From contig JAWKNJ010000020.1 of the NCBI GenBank assembly GCA_041391765.1, forward strand, positions 55,758 to 119,757: 64,000 nucleotides of DNA, written 5' to 3'. Within the stretch, counting starts at the first letter, position 1; every line of letters starts with the position of its first letter. Below the pieces are notes generated by a model, which did not search any database, had not been told where the DNA came from, and saw nothing but the letters and a program-made list of their open reading frames with translations. The translations under genes were made by a program, and so were the position numbers. The DNA comes from SHAN690 sp041391765. Its GTDB lineage: Bacteria; Bacteroidota; Bacteroidia; Flavobacteriales_G; Salibacteraceae. Positions 9,201 to 19,702 of the stretch are shown here, in pieces.

Positions 9201-12200
9201 CTAGGTAGCGTAGGGAAATTTTTAATTGCTCGTTGCTCAACAGACTTACTATCTGTAGGGGAGGAAACAACTTGTCGTGGTTGGTTCGGTAGGTTGTCGG
9301 AGGTGGTTGGCTGTTGGTTGGGAGGTTGTTGGCTACTTGGAGTCGTTTCAGTTGTCGGCTGATTTGAGGCAACCGATTCGCCAGTTGAGGGCTGTGTTGC
9401 TTCGGGTTGTGCTGTCTCTAATTCATTCGTGGTTGTTCCTCCGGAAACTTCGCTTATCGCCTCTTGATCTGAAAGCTCAGCTATGGCTTCATAACTGGCC
9501 ATCGCCAATGCTTCCTTCTCCTTTTTCTCCGAAGCAAGCTTTCCGATTTGGCTCATCACAGCAAGCTTTTCTTCATCTGACTCCAAATTATTTTGAACCT
9601 GTTGCAACGAGTCGATTCTATACTGAATGTTATCTGCCCACTGGTCATAAAGCTCTGCTTTTCTTGATTCCGCTATGATTGGGTCTTCAGCGTTCTGAGC
9701 CTCATCAATTTCTTGTTTTAGAATGCTCGCATAGTTGCTTCCCTTGATGATATCTGGGCTGCTTTCAGAGCCTTCTATGGTCCGGATTTCTTCGTTTAGT
9801 GCATTATTAGATTCTGCAACAGTTTCAGCATTTGTCACTACATCATTTGACATATCAAAGCTATTATCTTGAGCAGAACCTTCGGAAGTCTCAGGCTGGG
9901 ATATCGGTCCATTATTTTCATCAGAATTGGCCAAAACTTGAGATTGCTGAGAACCTGATTTCTCATCCTCGCGTTTTCTGCTATCCGCAAGGGCGGCCTC
10001 GGATGCTTGCTCAGCAAACTCCGGTTCGATCATTGCGATCAGTGCAGGATTGCTAGTGAAATTACCTGTGAGCGTATTTTGCAATTGATCAATGGCTGAG
10101 GCGCTTATGCTGGCGGATGCTGTTTCGTAAGTTTTATCCGCTTCGCTCAAAAGGCTTTTGGTTAGGTTGAAGTACTCCTCCGACTTGGTTCTTTGGCTGG
10201 TGACATCTTCGAATTCCTTTTTGGCTCTGTCTAACGAAGCTTGTTTTTCAGGTTTTGCATTTTCAGCGTCCCTCAGTTGGTATTGAAGTTCTTCTTTAAT
10301 CGCTTCGTCTTTGGTGGTTTGAATTTCACTTTTGTAATATGCTATTTCTTCATCAATAGCAGTCAGGTCGGTTTTTAAAGTCTCCGTTTCCTCTTTTTTA
10401 GACTCGAATGCTGCAATTATGGGATCCTGCCTTTTTTCAAAATCTTTAGGAATTGCATTTTCAAATTGTTCTCGTGTTTTAAGATTGCTTGCAGACTTAG
10501 TTAGCTGATTGTATTGAGCTGTGAAAGCGTCAGAATCGATAGAACCATCTTCAAGTTTGTCAAGTGTTTCGCTAAGCCTTTGAGCAACGGCCGCCCTGTT
10601 CTCTGCACCGGATTTGTAAATTCCCGCAAGTTCAGCGCCAATTGCAGCTGCAGCTATGTCATCGTCAGACAGCAGGCTTGACTTTGATTGCGCTTGCTCA
10701 TAGAGAAGCGAAGATTTCTTGTCCATGACCCTTGCGTCCTCCTCCAATATGGTGAGAACCCTTCGCGCATTTTCCACCATGCCCGCCTGATCCAGATTGC
10801 CGCTGGAATTCCCGCTGCCGGCCGTTGGTTGGTCCAAAAGCTCCGTGGTTCTGACTATATCCTCTTCTGAAGAGTTGACAGAAAGACTTGCCTGCTTCTT
10901 CAGAATTTCAGCTGTTAACAATGACTCATCACCTTCTATTGGCTCATCAAAGTGATTGATGATTTGCAGCTGCTCCTTTCCGTTGTCGTTAATGAGGATC
11001 ATTTCCTGACGGAACTGTTTTAATCCTTTTTCTCGAGGCACTTCAACCAATCCGGTGTGAATGGCATTGCTTTCTTCCGCCTCAACGATGAATTTGTATT
11101 TACCGCTACCTCTTAAGTCAAGTAAATACTCCCCAAACTGACGTTCTGACTCATACACACCGATCACCTTGTTTTGAGTCATGTCTTCGATCGTGATCTT
11201 GGCCTTCTTTGATCCTTCCGCTTCAAAGGTTCCTTTGATCAGGGTAAGATCCAAAGGAATGCGATCTATACCAATTCGATAAACAGTGACATCCTTGTTA
11301 CCTGTCTCGCGGTTGCTGGCAAACCAAGCGGTCGTTTCATTCTTATCGCTGATGAAAAGAAAGTCATCCCACGGGGTGTTGATCGCAAATTCCATATTTA
11401 TGGGCGTGGTCCAGCTTCCATCACCTTGCGTGTACTCTTGAAAATGTCAAAACCGCCCATACCGTTGCACTCTTCTGATGCGAAGTACAGCACATTGTCC
11501 ATCGGGGTGAATGAAAGGATATTCTTCGTCATGAATCGTATTGATCACATCACTCAATCGAGTCGCCTTACTCCAACCACCTGTGGGTAGTTTTTGAATG
11601 TAATAAAGATCTTTGCCGGTGGCGTTTTTCTCGCTGTAGCTTGCGTAGTATATGTATTCTGCATCCTGCTGAAAATACATGAGGAATTTCGCATCACGCT
11701 TCTTATCCTCTTCCGACATGAAGTCTTCAGGTTTGACGATGATCTTACCCCCAAATTCGCTCAGATCATAGTTTCTGTAAAACTCCGTTCGAGGCAGGAT
11801 TTCCCGTTGAACCACAGAAATATCCGTGAAGCTGCTAACCAATGACTTCCCGTTCGTGCACTGTTGAATGTATTGGTCGACCAGGGTTGATTCGCGATCG
11901 CGTTTGGCCGCCACGGATTTGTACTTCCCATATTGCTCTATGGCCTTATCAAAGCGGTAGTTTAGATGAAGCCCCAATGCATAGTAGAAGATTGCCAGAC
12001 TTGGTGGTTCTCTCACAGTTGCAGCATAGTTGAGGAACTTCATTGCTTCTTCTTTGTCCTCAGAGGTAAATAGTTGACATGCTCCAAAGCGAAAGTTGTA
12101 TTCTGGGCTCTCGACTTTTAGTGCCAGTAATTGCGAGTAAATAGGGAAAGCCTCTGCGTAATTCTCTTGTTCAAACAGTTTGAGCGCACTTTCGCTCATA

Positions 12201-12283
12201 GCCTCTTCCGTGTCCTGGGCAAATGCCCCAAGGCCGCATAGAATAAGGGATATGGCAACGAGTATGTGTTGTCGGAACGCCAA
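6218..12283 (-). pseudogene. TPR / PD40 / coiled-coil / SPOR-repeat envelope protein, interrupted by two compensating indels
   Basis: Two reading frames in the same phase (11447-12283, 278 codons; 6218-11395, 1725 codons) look like one gene of about 2020 codons. The first part has a signal peptide (ending GLGAFAQ), TPR-like repeats and the start of a PD40 beta-propeller. Between ~11498 and ~11438 the expected protein (NVLYFASEECNGMGGFDIFK) continues in a shifted frame: one extra base near 11495-11500 and one missing base near 11435-11440. The original frame then resumes (EYTQGDGSWTTPINMEF). The second part has another PD40-like strand (AWFASNRETG), a very long Glu/Lys/Ala coiled-coil region, a Gln/Pro/Thr linker, and three SPOR-like units at the C-terminus (IYKVQIGAF, FFTVQVGVY, GYRISLGTF). 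Peptidoglycan- or envelope-associated function is inferred from these domains. The break may be a sequence error or a true lesion. Confidence 0.75.
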
Positions 12284-12393
12284 TGATGCGTAGGGAGTTT
12301 ATTGGCTGTTAAATTTCCAAAAGATGATGGTACTGAAAAACAGGCGGGCCAAGTCTTTTAATCAGCGATTTGTGGATAAAGATAAGGCAGAAA

Positions 12394-13056
12394 TCAGTCG
12401 TCTTCGCCTGCTGCCTTAATTAGGTTGCGAATACTGATGTTGGCTTTACTCTCCTCGCGCCTCATCAATCGTTCAATGTTCTTCTGATGTGTGATCAAAA
12501 CGAGGATGGCGATAAACATGGAAAAGACGATCAAACTCAGTACGGTAGTATGAAACACTAAAACGATGATGAACGGGAAACTGAGAGCCGCAGTCATCGA
12601 CCCGAGTGAAACAAATTTTGTGATGGCGAACACCAACAAGAAAACCACCAGTGCAAGCAAGGCACCTTGAGTATGGATGGCCAACATCAAACCTAAGAGT
12701 GTTGCAATTCCCTTACCACCTCGGAATCCGGCAAACAGCGGAAATATATGCCCTATAACTGCCGAAATACCCAAGGCTAATTGATAATTAACATAAGCGG
12801 CCGTGCTGATTGGTTCCTCTGCAAAGAGCAATACCAACTTTACAGCTGCAAATCCTTTGGCGCAATCGATGAGAAGAACGGGAATACCAGCCTTTTTCCC
12901 AAGAACCCTAAATGTGTTGGTCGCTCCCGCATTTCCGCTACCATATTCGCGGACATCAATTCCATAAAACAGCTTTCCAATCCACACCGCTGTTGGGATA
13001 GAGCCCAGCAAGTAGGCTATCAAAAGTGACAATAGGGTTGAGGCTGTAAGCGTCAT
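12394..13056 (-). CDS. plsY: Glycerol-3-phosphate acyltransferase PlsY
   Basis: A 220-residue polytopic membrane protein with the PlsY motifs GSGNAGATNTFR (39-50) and FRGGKGIATL (111-120). It acylates glycerol-3-phosphate from acyl-phosphate, the first step of phospholipid synthesis. Length matches the family (~200). The C-terminal tail (~205-220) is short and charged. It lies 37 bp downstream of the 1485-residue secreted protein gene, on the same strand, and is probably the last gene of the prmA operon. A TAATTTTG box just upstream (13067-13074) could also give it its own promoter. Confidence 0.95.
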   Translation of the reverse strand: MTLTASTLLSLLIAYLLGSIPTAVWIGKLFYGIDVREYGSGNAGATNTFRVLGKKAGIPVLLIDCAKGFAAVKLVLLFAEEPISTAAYVNYQLALGISAVIGHIFPLFAGFRGGKGIATLLGLMLAIHTQGALLALVVFLLVFAITKFVSLGSMTAALSFPFIIVLVFHTTVLSLIVFSMFIAILVLITHQKNIERLMRREESKANISIRNLIKAAGEDD

Positions 13057-13093
13057 TTTAGGAGCGCAAAATTAATATTAAGTTCAAATTGCC

Positions 13094-16000
13094 TTAAAAT
13101 TTGCTGATAAACTCGTCTCGTCTTCTTTTGCTTCCGACCATGAAACTGTATGGTGACTGACCTCTTTCCACCTTAAGTTTTCGTTTATCAGCCTTTAATT
13201 CTCCGAGAGTAGAATTGAAGTCATCCAAGCTGGAATATGCAGCCATAATATTCCTGTTGTATTTGAAATAATACCACGTGTCTTTATCAGCTTCCAAGTA
13301 AATGTTGATTTCAGGGTTTTTCCCTGTTACTACCTCAACTTTACCGTTCACTTTGACATTGACTTGCCGTTTGCCAATGTTTCCAATTCCAATTTTACCT
13401 ACGCTTTGATAGCTCGATGTTTCCGGGTTCCACTTCAGCTGAACATCAGTCAGGAACATGTGTTTTTCCAATTCAGACGGGAAACGTTTGAATGTTCCCG
13501 TCAATGTTATGGCAGAGATCAATTTATCGGCTTCGTTTGCTCCCATTAGTTCGCGAAGTCCTCGCTGATATGTTTCCCGCTCAAAGTCTACGGGATCCCC
13601 GATGGCGTTTTCAGCCATGATTTTGCCCATGTCATCAATGAGCTTGTCTTCAAAGAAAAAGTCAACTAGGATCATGACATCCAACTTTACCATACCGGTT
13701 TTGATGTCCTGATTGATGTTCCCAACGGTTGATAATTTCACCTGACCCGGGTTAATACCGAATCCGAGTTTTCCTTCCGCAAACGCCTTGCATTCCTCCG
13801 AGTTCAAGCTCAAGTACTGTCCGGGCAACGACTGCTGGGTGAGCTTGTTGATGTTGGAAATGCGATATTCCTTGGAGCCTTCGTGGTAAAACAAGTAGCC
13901 TTCAGCCGGGAGTAGCTCTATATCCTTGTCGCTCAGTTTGGGCGAAATGAATGAAGTGTAAATGGCTCCGGTATCGGGATCAAGCACGATGGCCGAACTC
14001 AGCAAGTTGTCTTCCTCATCCATCGTTTTTGATCCTATTGGAATATAAATATCCTCAGGGTCAATTGGCGCATTGAACTTAAACCATGGCATAGGAATGG
14101 CTGCTTCACACTGATGCTTGATTCTTGAATATCCATCGAATGACAAGTCCTTTGTACTGGCTTCTAGCCTTACATCACCTTTATAATCGAAATACGGACT
14201 GAGCGTGAATCCGCGCTGTTCGGAGATTTCACCTTTCGCATATGTTTGGAATGAACTATCAACGCCAACGGTGAAGAAGCGAATCTGTTGTTTGTTTCCA
14301 GCTACATCTTTGTAGGTGTAAAGGCCAGTTCCGTTGTAGTTACGTTTGGCGTAGATGTCTATGGTGGCACTGTCAATTTTGTGGTATCTGGTAATGGAGT
14401 TAGCTACGATTCCGCAATTCGTCAATGTCTTCATCTTGGCGTTCTTGAAGAGCGTTACAAGCCCGCTATCCGGATAAATCAGGGCATCTGCAACGGGAAT
14501 GAACTCTACCTGTTTGGCATCAATGCGTACATTTCTTATGTCATAGCGCGCTGCTGGCGAGTAAAATTCGAGTGAGTCTTGATCTGGATGAATTGATACG
14601 AACCTTGAGCCTTCAAATTGCATGGTCCCGGCTGCCTGTTTGCCTGCCTTTTGACCTGACAATTCAATCGCTTCTTCGTCCATATACCAGGTGAATCGGT
14701 CCATGAAGGCCACGTATTTGATCGACCCAAAGTCGATCATGGAAGTACCATCGTTAGAGACAAAGTCGCCTCTGCGTTTGGCGAAATCTATGTGCGTTTT
14801 GAAGTTGTTGGTTTTGAAATCAAAACCATCAAAAGCGCTCACTTCAGACTTCAAGCGAAAGTCCGCGGTGTCACTGTCAAATTCGCTGAACTTAAAATGA
14901 AAAAGACGCGATTCAAGTTCGGCCTTCTCAAAGACGAACAATCCCCCTCCCGACAGTTCATCCGGAGTCAAGTCCAGATTACCCGTCAAATTCGATCCAT
15001 CATACATTTGGAACGGCTGGTTTTTACCCGATTTGCATTGCATGATGTCGTCATAAGGTTTCCAAACTTGCTTTGACTCCTTGGAGGCCGTTGGTGGGTA
15101 CTGTATCGGAGACATTTGTTCTTCAATGACGAAGCTGGTGGAAACGGTTTGCATTTCCTCCGGAAGAAATAAAAAGTCATCAGACTTTGTCAGGCTGGTT
15201 AAATACTGAAGCCTGCCGGAGCCTCTCAAACCTTGATGACTTAGTTTTATTGTATCCCTGTATGTACCCTTGCCGCGGTATATCGGGAAACCTTCCTTGG
15301 GTGTGTTTCGAATAAAGCCCATTGAATAGTCCTCTTGAAGGGTGAGGGTTTCCTTAAACTCTGGAAATACATCAGCGCTCTTGAATGTCCCTTGGAATTT
15401 CAGACGTTCATTTTCAAAGTGATCTAAACTGTCAAAAACAAATGGATCTAATTCGAAATGGAAGTTTTCACGTTTATACGCCCCTTTCTGTATCGTTCCT
15501 CGTTGATAATATGCTCTGGATTTTTCGTGGCTTGTGAAAATCGGATACTCCTCCAACTGTTCCAATCCACTTTTATTTTCTGATTTGTCAATTTCCAGTG
15601 TGCCTTTTACTTCTTCAATCACTGTGCTCACTCTTCGAAGTCGCTGTCTGCCTGATGTTGTTTCTTTCCCGGTAGTGACGGTCATTCTTACTGAGTCAAC
15701 GTTGGGCATCTCGATCTTAAAATCATCGTACAGAAATGCGTAGTTGGAACCAAAAAATTCAAGTCGACCAGCCTTAACAACACCAGAAAAATCGAAGTCG
15801 CGGTTTTTCTTCATTGTAATGGTCCCTTGCTTCGGGTAGAGGACAACTTGGTGAGAATCAGAGAGCGTAATGTTTCTAATGCCATTAATTTTCAGCGTGT
15901 ACACTTCATCCACCAAATCCATTTCAGCGTTGTCCATGTTGCCGATGTCTGAGGCGATTTGGATAACGTCATAATCCTCATTTTCCGACTTGGCGGCTAT

Positions 16001-17551
16001 GTAGTGAAACAGGCGAGGGGTAGACTTCGCCAAACCTGTTCTAGGGTCGTATTTGACCAATCCCAGGTTCGTGTATTCGAGTAACAGCACCATGGCGTTG
16101 GTCTTATCCGTTTTGAGGCATTTAGCCACTTCGTAATCATACAAATAGTCCGTGCCCATTTGAGCAAAACAGTTCTTGATTAAAACAAGTGGGTGATTCA
16201 TACTCATGCCTTGCAATTGATCAAATCGATTCTCTCTGAAATAGTAATCTGATTCAAAAAACGCTCGGTTATCAGTTGAGTTAGGGATGGTGCCAAACTT
16301 GATTTTGGGCTGATCAATCTTCCAGGTCACATATTCTGAATAAATGTCGATGGCATGATAACTATCGAAATATGGTGCTTTTTGAAGACCCTCATCCAGT
16401 CTGATCAGTGTAACTTTTCTTTCATCACGGATGAATTTGAAGTCGAGACCGGGGTGGGTGATAGAATCCTCGTGAAGCATAAATTTTACAGCTGCGTCAG
16501 TCGAAATGATTCGATCTTCCTTAATGCTAAAACTGAGTGAACTCACTTCCAAAAAGACCTTGTTATCGAGGTAAAACGTTAGGTATGCCGGATCTTCTTC
16601 GCTACCGCTTGCCAGGAAGCGACTTCCTTTTTGTGTAAAACCACCTTCGTAATCCACGCCCTTGTCAATATTGGCAATTCTAAGGCGCTTGCTGTATGAT
16701 ACAAATTCTGGATATGAACTTCGGTCTTCGCTGTTCTCTGCTTGAACTTTATCTAGCAACCGACCGGTTAATGGTTGATCAAAGTAGTCGGTATTGTAGA
16801 ATGTAACGGAGTCAGCATGGAAGCTGGCAAACTTTAACCGAATATCATAGTCGTTAATGATGGCGTAAACCTTGTTCGGGTTGAGCCCGGCTCTCTCCCA
16901 AGTCACCGTGCCATTTTTTCCGATCCATTCGCCATCCAAAGCGTAGAGAACTCCGCTAGTGCCGATGATGGTCGAATTAGATCCTTTAGCACGGCATTCA
17001 AGGTCGATGTCTTTGAAAGTGAGCTTCGGCTGGTCTTTTTCAATTCCGAATTCATATTGCGCATTGTTTGAATGCCACTCTACAGATCCAGTAGCGTAGA
17101 TAATTCCCTCACCAAACAAGCGTTGACTGAATTGCATGTAAGGCGAAAACTCTTTTTTGGCTGTACGAGTTCCAATCAGAAAGTCAACCGTGCGGTGCCA
17201 TTCAAAAAACTCTTCTTGGCTTTTTCCTGATTCCACAACAATGATCACTGTTTCAATATAGTCTCTTACATCAGGGAAAATCTTGAGCTTATTCTTTAAG
17301 AGCTCATCCGAAGTCTTATAAATCGTGTTTTGCTGCGATGGAGTGAATGACTGAAGTTCGACCCACATTTCCTCAAACTTATCCAGCATTTTCTTGTGCT
17401 CCTTCTTCGCATCCCCCACCGATTTTTCTTCGATTTGCGCGCGCAGGTCACTGATGAATTTTTCCTGTCCGCTGAACTCTCTGAAGGTTTGCGCAATGGA
17501 GCTGAGGCTTAGGAGCAATAAGGTGGATAATATGTAGAGGTTGATTCTCAT
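13094..17551 (-). CDS. Very large secreted protein of unknown function (about 1485 residues)
   Basis: I do not recognise a named domain. The start chosen is the ATG at 17551, because it overlaps the prmA stop as ATGA and begins a clean signal peptide (MRINLYILSTLLLLSLSSIAQ); an in-frame ATG 18 bp further up is possible. Residues ~22-120 are helical and charged. The rest is beta-rich, with many short alternating strands, repeated aromatic/Asp/Gly turns and no long hydrophobic segment. It has no T9SS sorting tail; it ends RRRDEFISKF. Sitting between prmA and plsY, it is likely a periplasmic or surface protein that has stayed with housekeeping genes. LptD/AsmA-like scaffolds are conceivable but unproven. 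Confidence 0.8.
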   Translation of the reverse strand: MRINLYILSTLLLLSLSSIAQTFREFSGQEKFISDLRAQIEEKSVGDAKKEHKKMLDKFEEMWVELQSFTPSQQNTIYKTSDELLKNKLKIFPDVRDYIETVIIVVESGKSQEEFFEWHRTVDFLIGTRTAKKEFSPYMQFSQRLFGEGIIYATGSVEWHSNNAQYEFGIEKDQPKLTFKDIDLECRAKGSNSTIIGTSGVLYALDGEWIGKNGTVTWERAGLNPNKVYAIINDYDIRLKFASFHADSVTFYNTDYFDQPLTGRLLDKVQAENSEDRSSYPEFVSYSKRLRIANIDKGVDYEGGFTQKGSRFLASGSEEDPAYLTFYLDNKVFLEVSSLSFSIKEDRIISTDAAVKFMLHEDSITHPGLDFKFIRDERKVTLIRLDEGLQKAPYFDSYHAIDIYSEYVTWKIDQPKIKFGTIPNSTDNRAFFESDYYFRENRFDQLQGMSMNHPLVLIKNCFAQMGTDYLYDYEVAKCLKTDKTNAMVLLLEYTNLGLVKYDPRTGLAKSTPRLFHYIAAKSENEDYDVIQIASDIGNMDNAEMDLVDEVYTLKINGIRNITLSDSHQVVLYPKQGTITMKKNRDFDFSGVVKAGRLEFFGSNYAFLYDDFKIEMPNVDSVRMTVTTGKETTSGRQRLRRVSTVIEEVKGTLEIDKSENKSGLEQLEEYPIFTSHEKSRAYYQRGTIQKGAYKRENFHFELDPFVFDSLDHFENERLKFQGTFKSADVFPEFKETLTLQEDYSMGFIRNTPKEGFPIYRGKGTYRDTIKLSHQGLRGSGRLQYLTSLTKSDDFLFLPEEMQTVSTSFVIEEQMSPIQYPPTASKESKQVWKPYDDIMQCKSGKNQPFQMYDGSNLTGNLDLTPDELSGGGLFVFEKAELESRLFHFKFSEFDSDTADFRLKSEVSAFDGFDFKTNNFKTHIDFAKRRGDFVSNDGTSMIDFGSIKYVAFMDRFTWYMDEEAIELSGQKAGKQAAGTMQFEGSRFVSIHPDQDSLEFYSPAARYDIRNVRIDAKQVEFIPVADALIYPDSGLVTLFKNAKMKTLTNCGIVANSITRYHKIDSATIDIYAKRNYNGTGLYTYKDVAGNKQQIRFFTVGVDSSFQTYAKGEISEQRGFTLSPYFDYKGDVRLEASTKDLSFDGYSRIKHQCEAAIPMPWFKFNAPIDPEDIYIPIGSKTMDEEDNLLSSAIVLDPDTGAIYTSFISPKLSDKDIELLPAEGYLFYHEGSKEYRISNINKLTQQSLPGQYLSLNSEECKAFAEGKLGFGINPGQVKLSTVGNINQDIKTGMVKLDVMILVDFFFEDKLIDDMGKIMAENAIGDPVDFERETYQRGLRELMGANEADKLISAITLTGTFKRFPSELEKHMFLTDVQLKWNPETSSYQSVGKIGIGNIGKRQVNVKVNGKVEVVTGKNPEINIYLEADKDTWYYFKYNRNIMAAYSSLDDFNSTLGELKADKRKLKVERGQSPYSFMVGSKRRRDEFISKF

Positions 17552-18372
17552 GCTGTTCTTTTTGCGCAAATGATTCCCCAGCCGCCTTTGGAAGAACTCA
17601 AGTAGACTTTCAAACCCGTTCGTTCGATAGAGCTGATAAGAGGAATAATGTCATCTTCCAGAAAGCCTGAACAAAGAATGGAACCTCCAATGTTCAAAGC
17701 GCTGTAAAAAGTTGGAAGGGATTCTTCAATAACATTCCGGTTAATGTTAGCTGCGATCAAATCAAACGTATGATTTTCGATTTGCTCAATTCCTCCGGTT
17801 TTTATCGAAAAGGTTGAAACGTTATTGATTCCCAGGTTTTCTCGAGCAGCTTCCGCAGCGTGAGGGTCAATCTCCACACCGATTCCATTGGCTCCGTGCT
17901 GAGCCGCATATATGCATAGTATTCCACTGCCACATCCGAAGTCGAGGAATGATTTCTCAGCAAGTTCCAGGGTCATCATTTCACGAAGCACCTGCTCTGT
18001 GGTTGGATGGTGACCCGTTCCGAAGCTCATGTTCGGATTAATGGTGATCACCTCTTTGATGTTCGGGTCAACTTCATGAAAGGGTGCCTTGATCATTAAG
18101 TGATCGATAAAAACCGGTTGGTAATCAGCCTCCCAAGTGGCATTCCAGTTTTGATGCACGATGGTTTCTCGTTCAGTCTTGGTGATCTCATTTGCATAAC
18201 TGTCAAGCACTTGTTTGATCGAGTCCTCAAGCACTGATTCCAAGGGAATGTATGCAATCAATTCACGGCTGGTGCGATCAAATGATTCGAATCCAGTTTC
18301 CGCCAATTCGGCTTCCAATACATCGATGAATACGGGATCATTAAATCCTATGCAGAGCTTCAAATAGTCCAA
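17548..18372 (-). CDS. prmA: Ribosomal protein L11 methyltransferase PrmA
   Basis: A 274-residue protein. The N-terminal ~110 residues form the L11-binding domain. MSFGTGHHPTT (115-125) is the PrmA signature, and the SAM-binding motif FLDFGCGSGI is at 142-151. AANINRNV is the substrate loop of this family. The enzyme methylates ribosomal protein L11 at several amino groups. It heads an operon in which its TGA overlaps the ATG of the 1485-residue secreted protein by 4 bp. Confidence 0.95.
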   Translation of the reverse strand: MDYLKLCIGFNDPVFIDVLEAELAETGFESFDRTSRELIAYIPLESVLEDSIKQVLDSYANEITKTERETIVHQNWNATWEADYQPVFIDHLMIKAPFHEVDPNIKEVITINPNMSFGTGHHPTTEQVLREMMTLELAEKSFLDFGCGSGILCIYAAQHGANGIGVEIDPHAAEAARENLGINNVSTFSIKTGGIEQIENHTFDLIAANINRNVIEESLPTFYSALNIGGSILCSGFLEDDIIPLISSIERTGLKVYLSSSKGGWGIICAKRTA

Positions 18373-18451
18373 TTTTCGAGCTTTAGGCTGGAAAAGTAAA
18401 AATTCATTTTAGCCCAGTGGAACGCTTGGTTGGAAGTTTTGCCGGTGAGTG

Positions 18452-18838
18452 CTATTCAAAACCGTGATTGAAGGCAACAGTAAGCTTTGTATCGCAGTCT
18501 CCCTTCACCAATTCACTCACCACTACTTCGTACTTGTTGTTCATCTCAATCCCGTTTCTTTCCAGAAAATCATGGTCAATCTCAACTCCCTTTAAAGCTC
18601 CAAGTTCCTGATCTTCCAAAGCCAAAACGCTTGCTTTGAAGTCGAGGATTACGGCAATTTTTCCATTGCCATCGGGGTGTGGTTTCATGTTGATTACCTC
18701 GGCAAGTGTTTTCACCGTGTCATAGTCGCATTCGGCATACTTCTTCTTTTTTCCTGAACAGGAATCCAGAAAAAACGCGGCAAATAATAGGATGAAAAGT
18801 GTTTTACTTGAAAAAGCGACTGTTCCAGACATTCTCAC
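18452..18838 (-). CDS. Small predicted lipoprotein, unknown function
   Basis: A 128-residue protein with a lipoprotein signal peptide: hydrophobic FILLFAAFFLDSC, with Cys27 the likely lipidation site. The mature part is a ~100-residue mixed domain (NGKIAVILDFKASVLAL ... KLTVAFNHGFE) with no recognised family. The start overlaps the 3' end of the upstream membrane-protein gene by 29-35 bp, depending on which of two nearby ATGs is used. The two genes are therefore probably one transcript. Confidence 0.7.
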   Translation of the reverse strand: MRMSGTVAFSSKTLFILLFAAFFLDSCSGKKKKYAECDYDTVKTLAEVINMKPHPDGNGKIAVILDFKASVLALEDQELGALKGVEIDHDFLERNGIEMNNKYEVVVSELVKGDCDTKLTVAFNHGFE

Positions 18839-19511
18839 TAAAGTCTTTTGAATACATGATGCCGGTTATGATTACCATCATTACCATTAATGCAGAACTC
18901 ATGCTGAACATGAAGAACCGATAGAAAAATTCAGCTTTCCAATCTGTAAATTGAACAGGAACAATCGCTGTGATCAATGCACCAAATATGATTGAAGCGA
19001 TGGTCAGTGTTCCGATGTGGCGAAAAGGAAACTTGAGCAAGTATTCATACCAACTCATGTCATTGCCCCATTCGTAGATGTAGTAGAATTTTCCATTGGG
19101 AAGTTCTGCCAACAGAATTGGATCTTTTGTGCTATCCAATAACTCGAAACGCTCGGCTGGAGCAATGATTCGGAAGTTAGAAAACTGAATGCCCGAATCA
19201 GATTCGATGCGCTTTGCTGCCCTCACAGCCTCCACCGGGATTTCTCCTTTATACCGGCTGGAATCTAAAAATCGAAGGCGGTATTTGATACAAATACTCT
19301 CAATGGTTTCCATGTCGAACATTTGACTGTGATCCAGCATCAATAAATTACCTGAGGTCTTTTTCGTAGATCGCTTAGCAATGCTCCTCGCAATACTCTG
19401 TTCGTGAACGGCATCCATGTTCAGAATTGCCAATGCCTGATTCAACACAGAATCCTGCTCACGACTGATCTGCGCCTGCTCGAGTTCCTGCTTCAAATTG
19501 ATTCCTTGCAT
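18804..19511 (-). CDS. Membrane protein of unknown function with soluble N-terminal domain
   Basis: About 235 residues. A charged helical N-terminus (LKQELEQAQISREQD) leads to a soluble domain (~60-150), then two hydrophobic segments near the C-terminus (~165-185 IASIIFGALITAIVPV and ~195-220 MFSMSSALMVMMVIITGI). The ATG at 19511 is preferred; a TTG two codons upstream overlaps the stop of the preceding small gene. Not recognised as a named family. It sits between a 41-residue membrane peptide and a lipoprotein and overlaps the latter. Confidence 0.65.
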   Translation of the reverse strand: MQGINLKQELEQAQISREQDSVLNQALAILNMDAVHEQSIARSIAKRSTKKTSGNLLMLDHSQMFDMETIESICIKYRLRFLDSSRYKGEIPVEAVRAAKRIESDSGIQFSNFRIIAPAERFELLDSTKDPILLAELPNGKFYYIYEWGNDMSWYEYLLKFPFRHIGTLTIASIIFGALITAIVPVQFTDWKAEFFYRFFMFSMSSALMVMMVIITGIMYSKDFSENVWNSRFFK

Positions 19512-19513
19512 GG

Positions 19514-19639
19514 TCAATTATTGTTGTTTCGACTTCGGTTCCGCTTGATGCGCTTCACTTGAAACCAGATGCAGATCGAAAAGAATGCAACCAGCATCAA
19601 AATGACAAAGGCAGCAACTACGTATTCACCGGGCTTCAT
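19514..19639 (-). CDS. Small single-pass membrane protein
   Basis: Starting at the ATG at 19639, this is a 41-residue protein: MKPGEYVVAAFVILMLVAFF, then a basic tail (WFQVKRIKRNRSRNNNN). It has one transmembrane helix and a positively charged cytoplasmic end. A longer frame starting at 19696 is open but its extra part is poor. The stop lies 2 bp from the ATG of the next gene, so the two are probably co-transcribed. Function unknown. Confidence 0.5.
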   Translation of the reverse strand: MKPGEYVVAAFVILMLVAFFSICIWFQVKRIKRNRSRNNNN

Positions 19640-19702
19640 TCGGTAAATGTATAATGCGCTCCGCGAAAAGGAAAGCCGGGAATGAGAATTTAGCAATTTG
19701 AC

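Noticed and set aside
9277..9678. 133-codon open frame on the + strand inside the envelope protein gene
   Set aside because: It sits opposite the coiled-coil and Gln/Pro-rich region of a long real gene, and repetitive codons there create chance frames.
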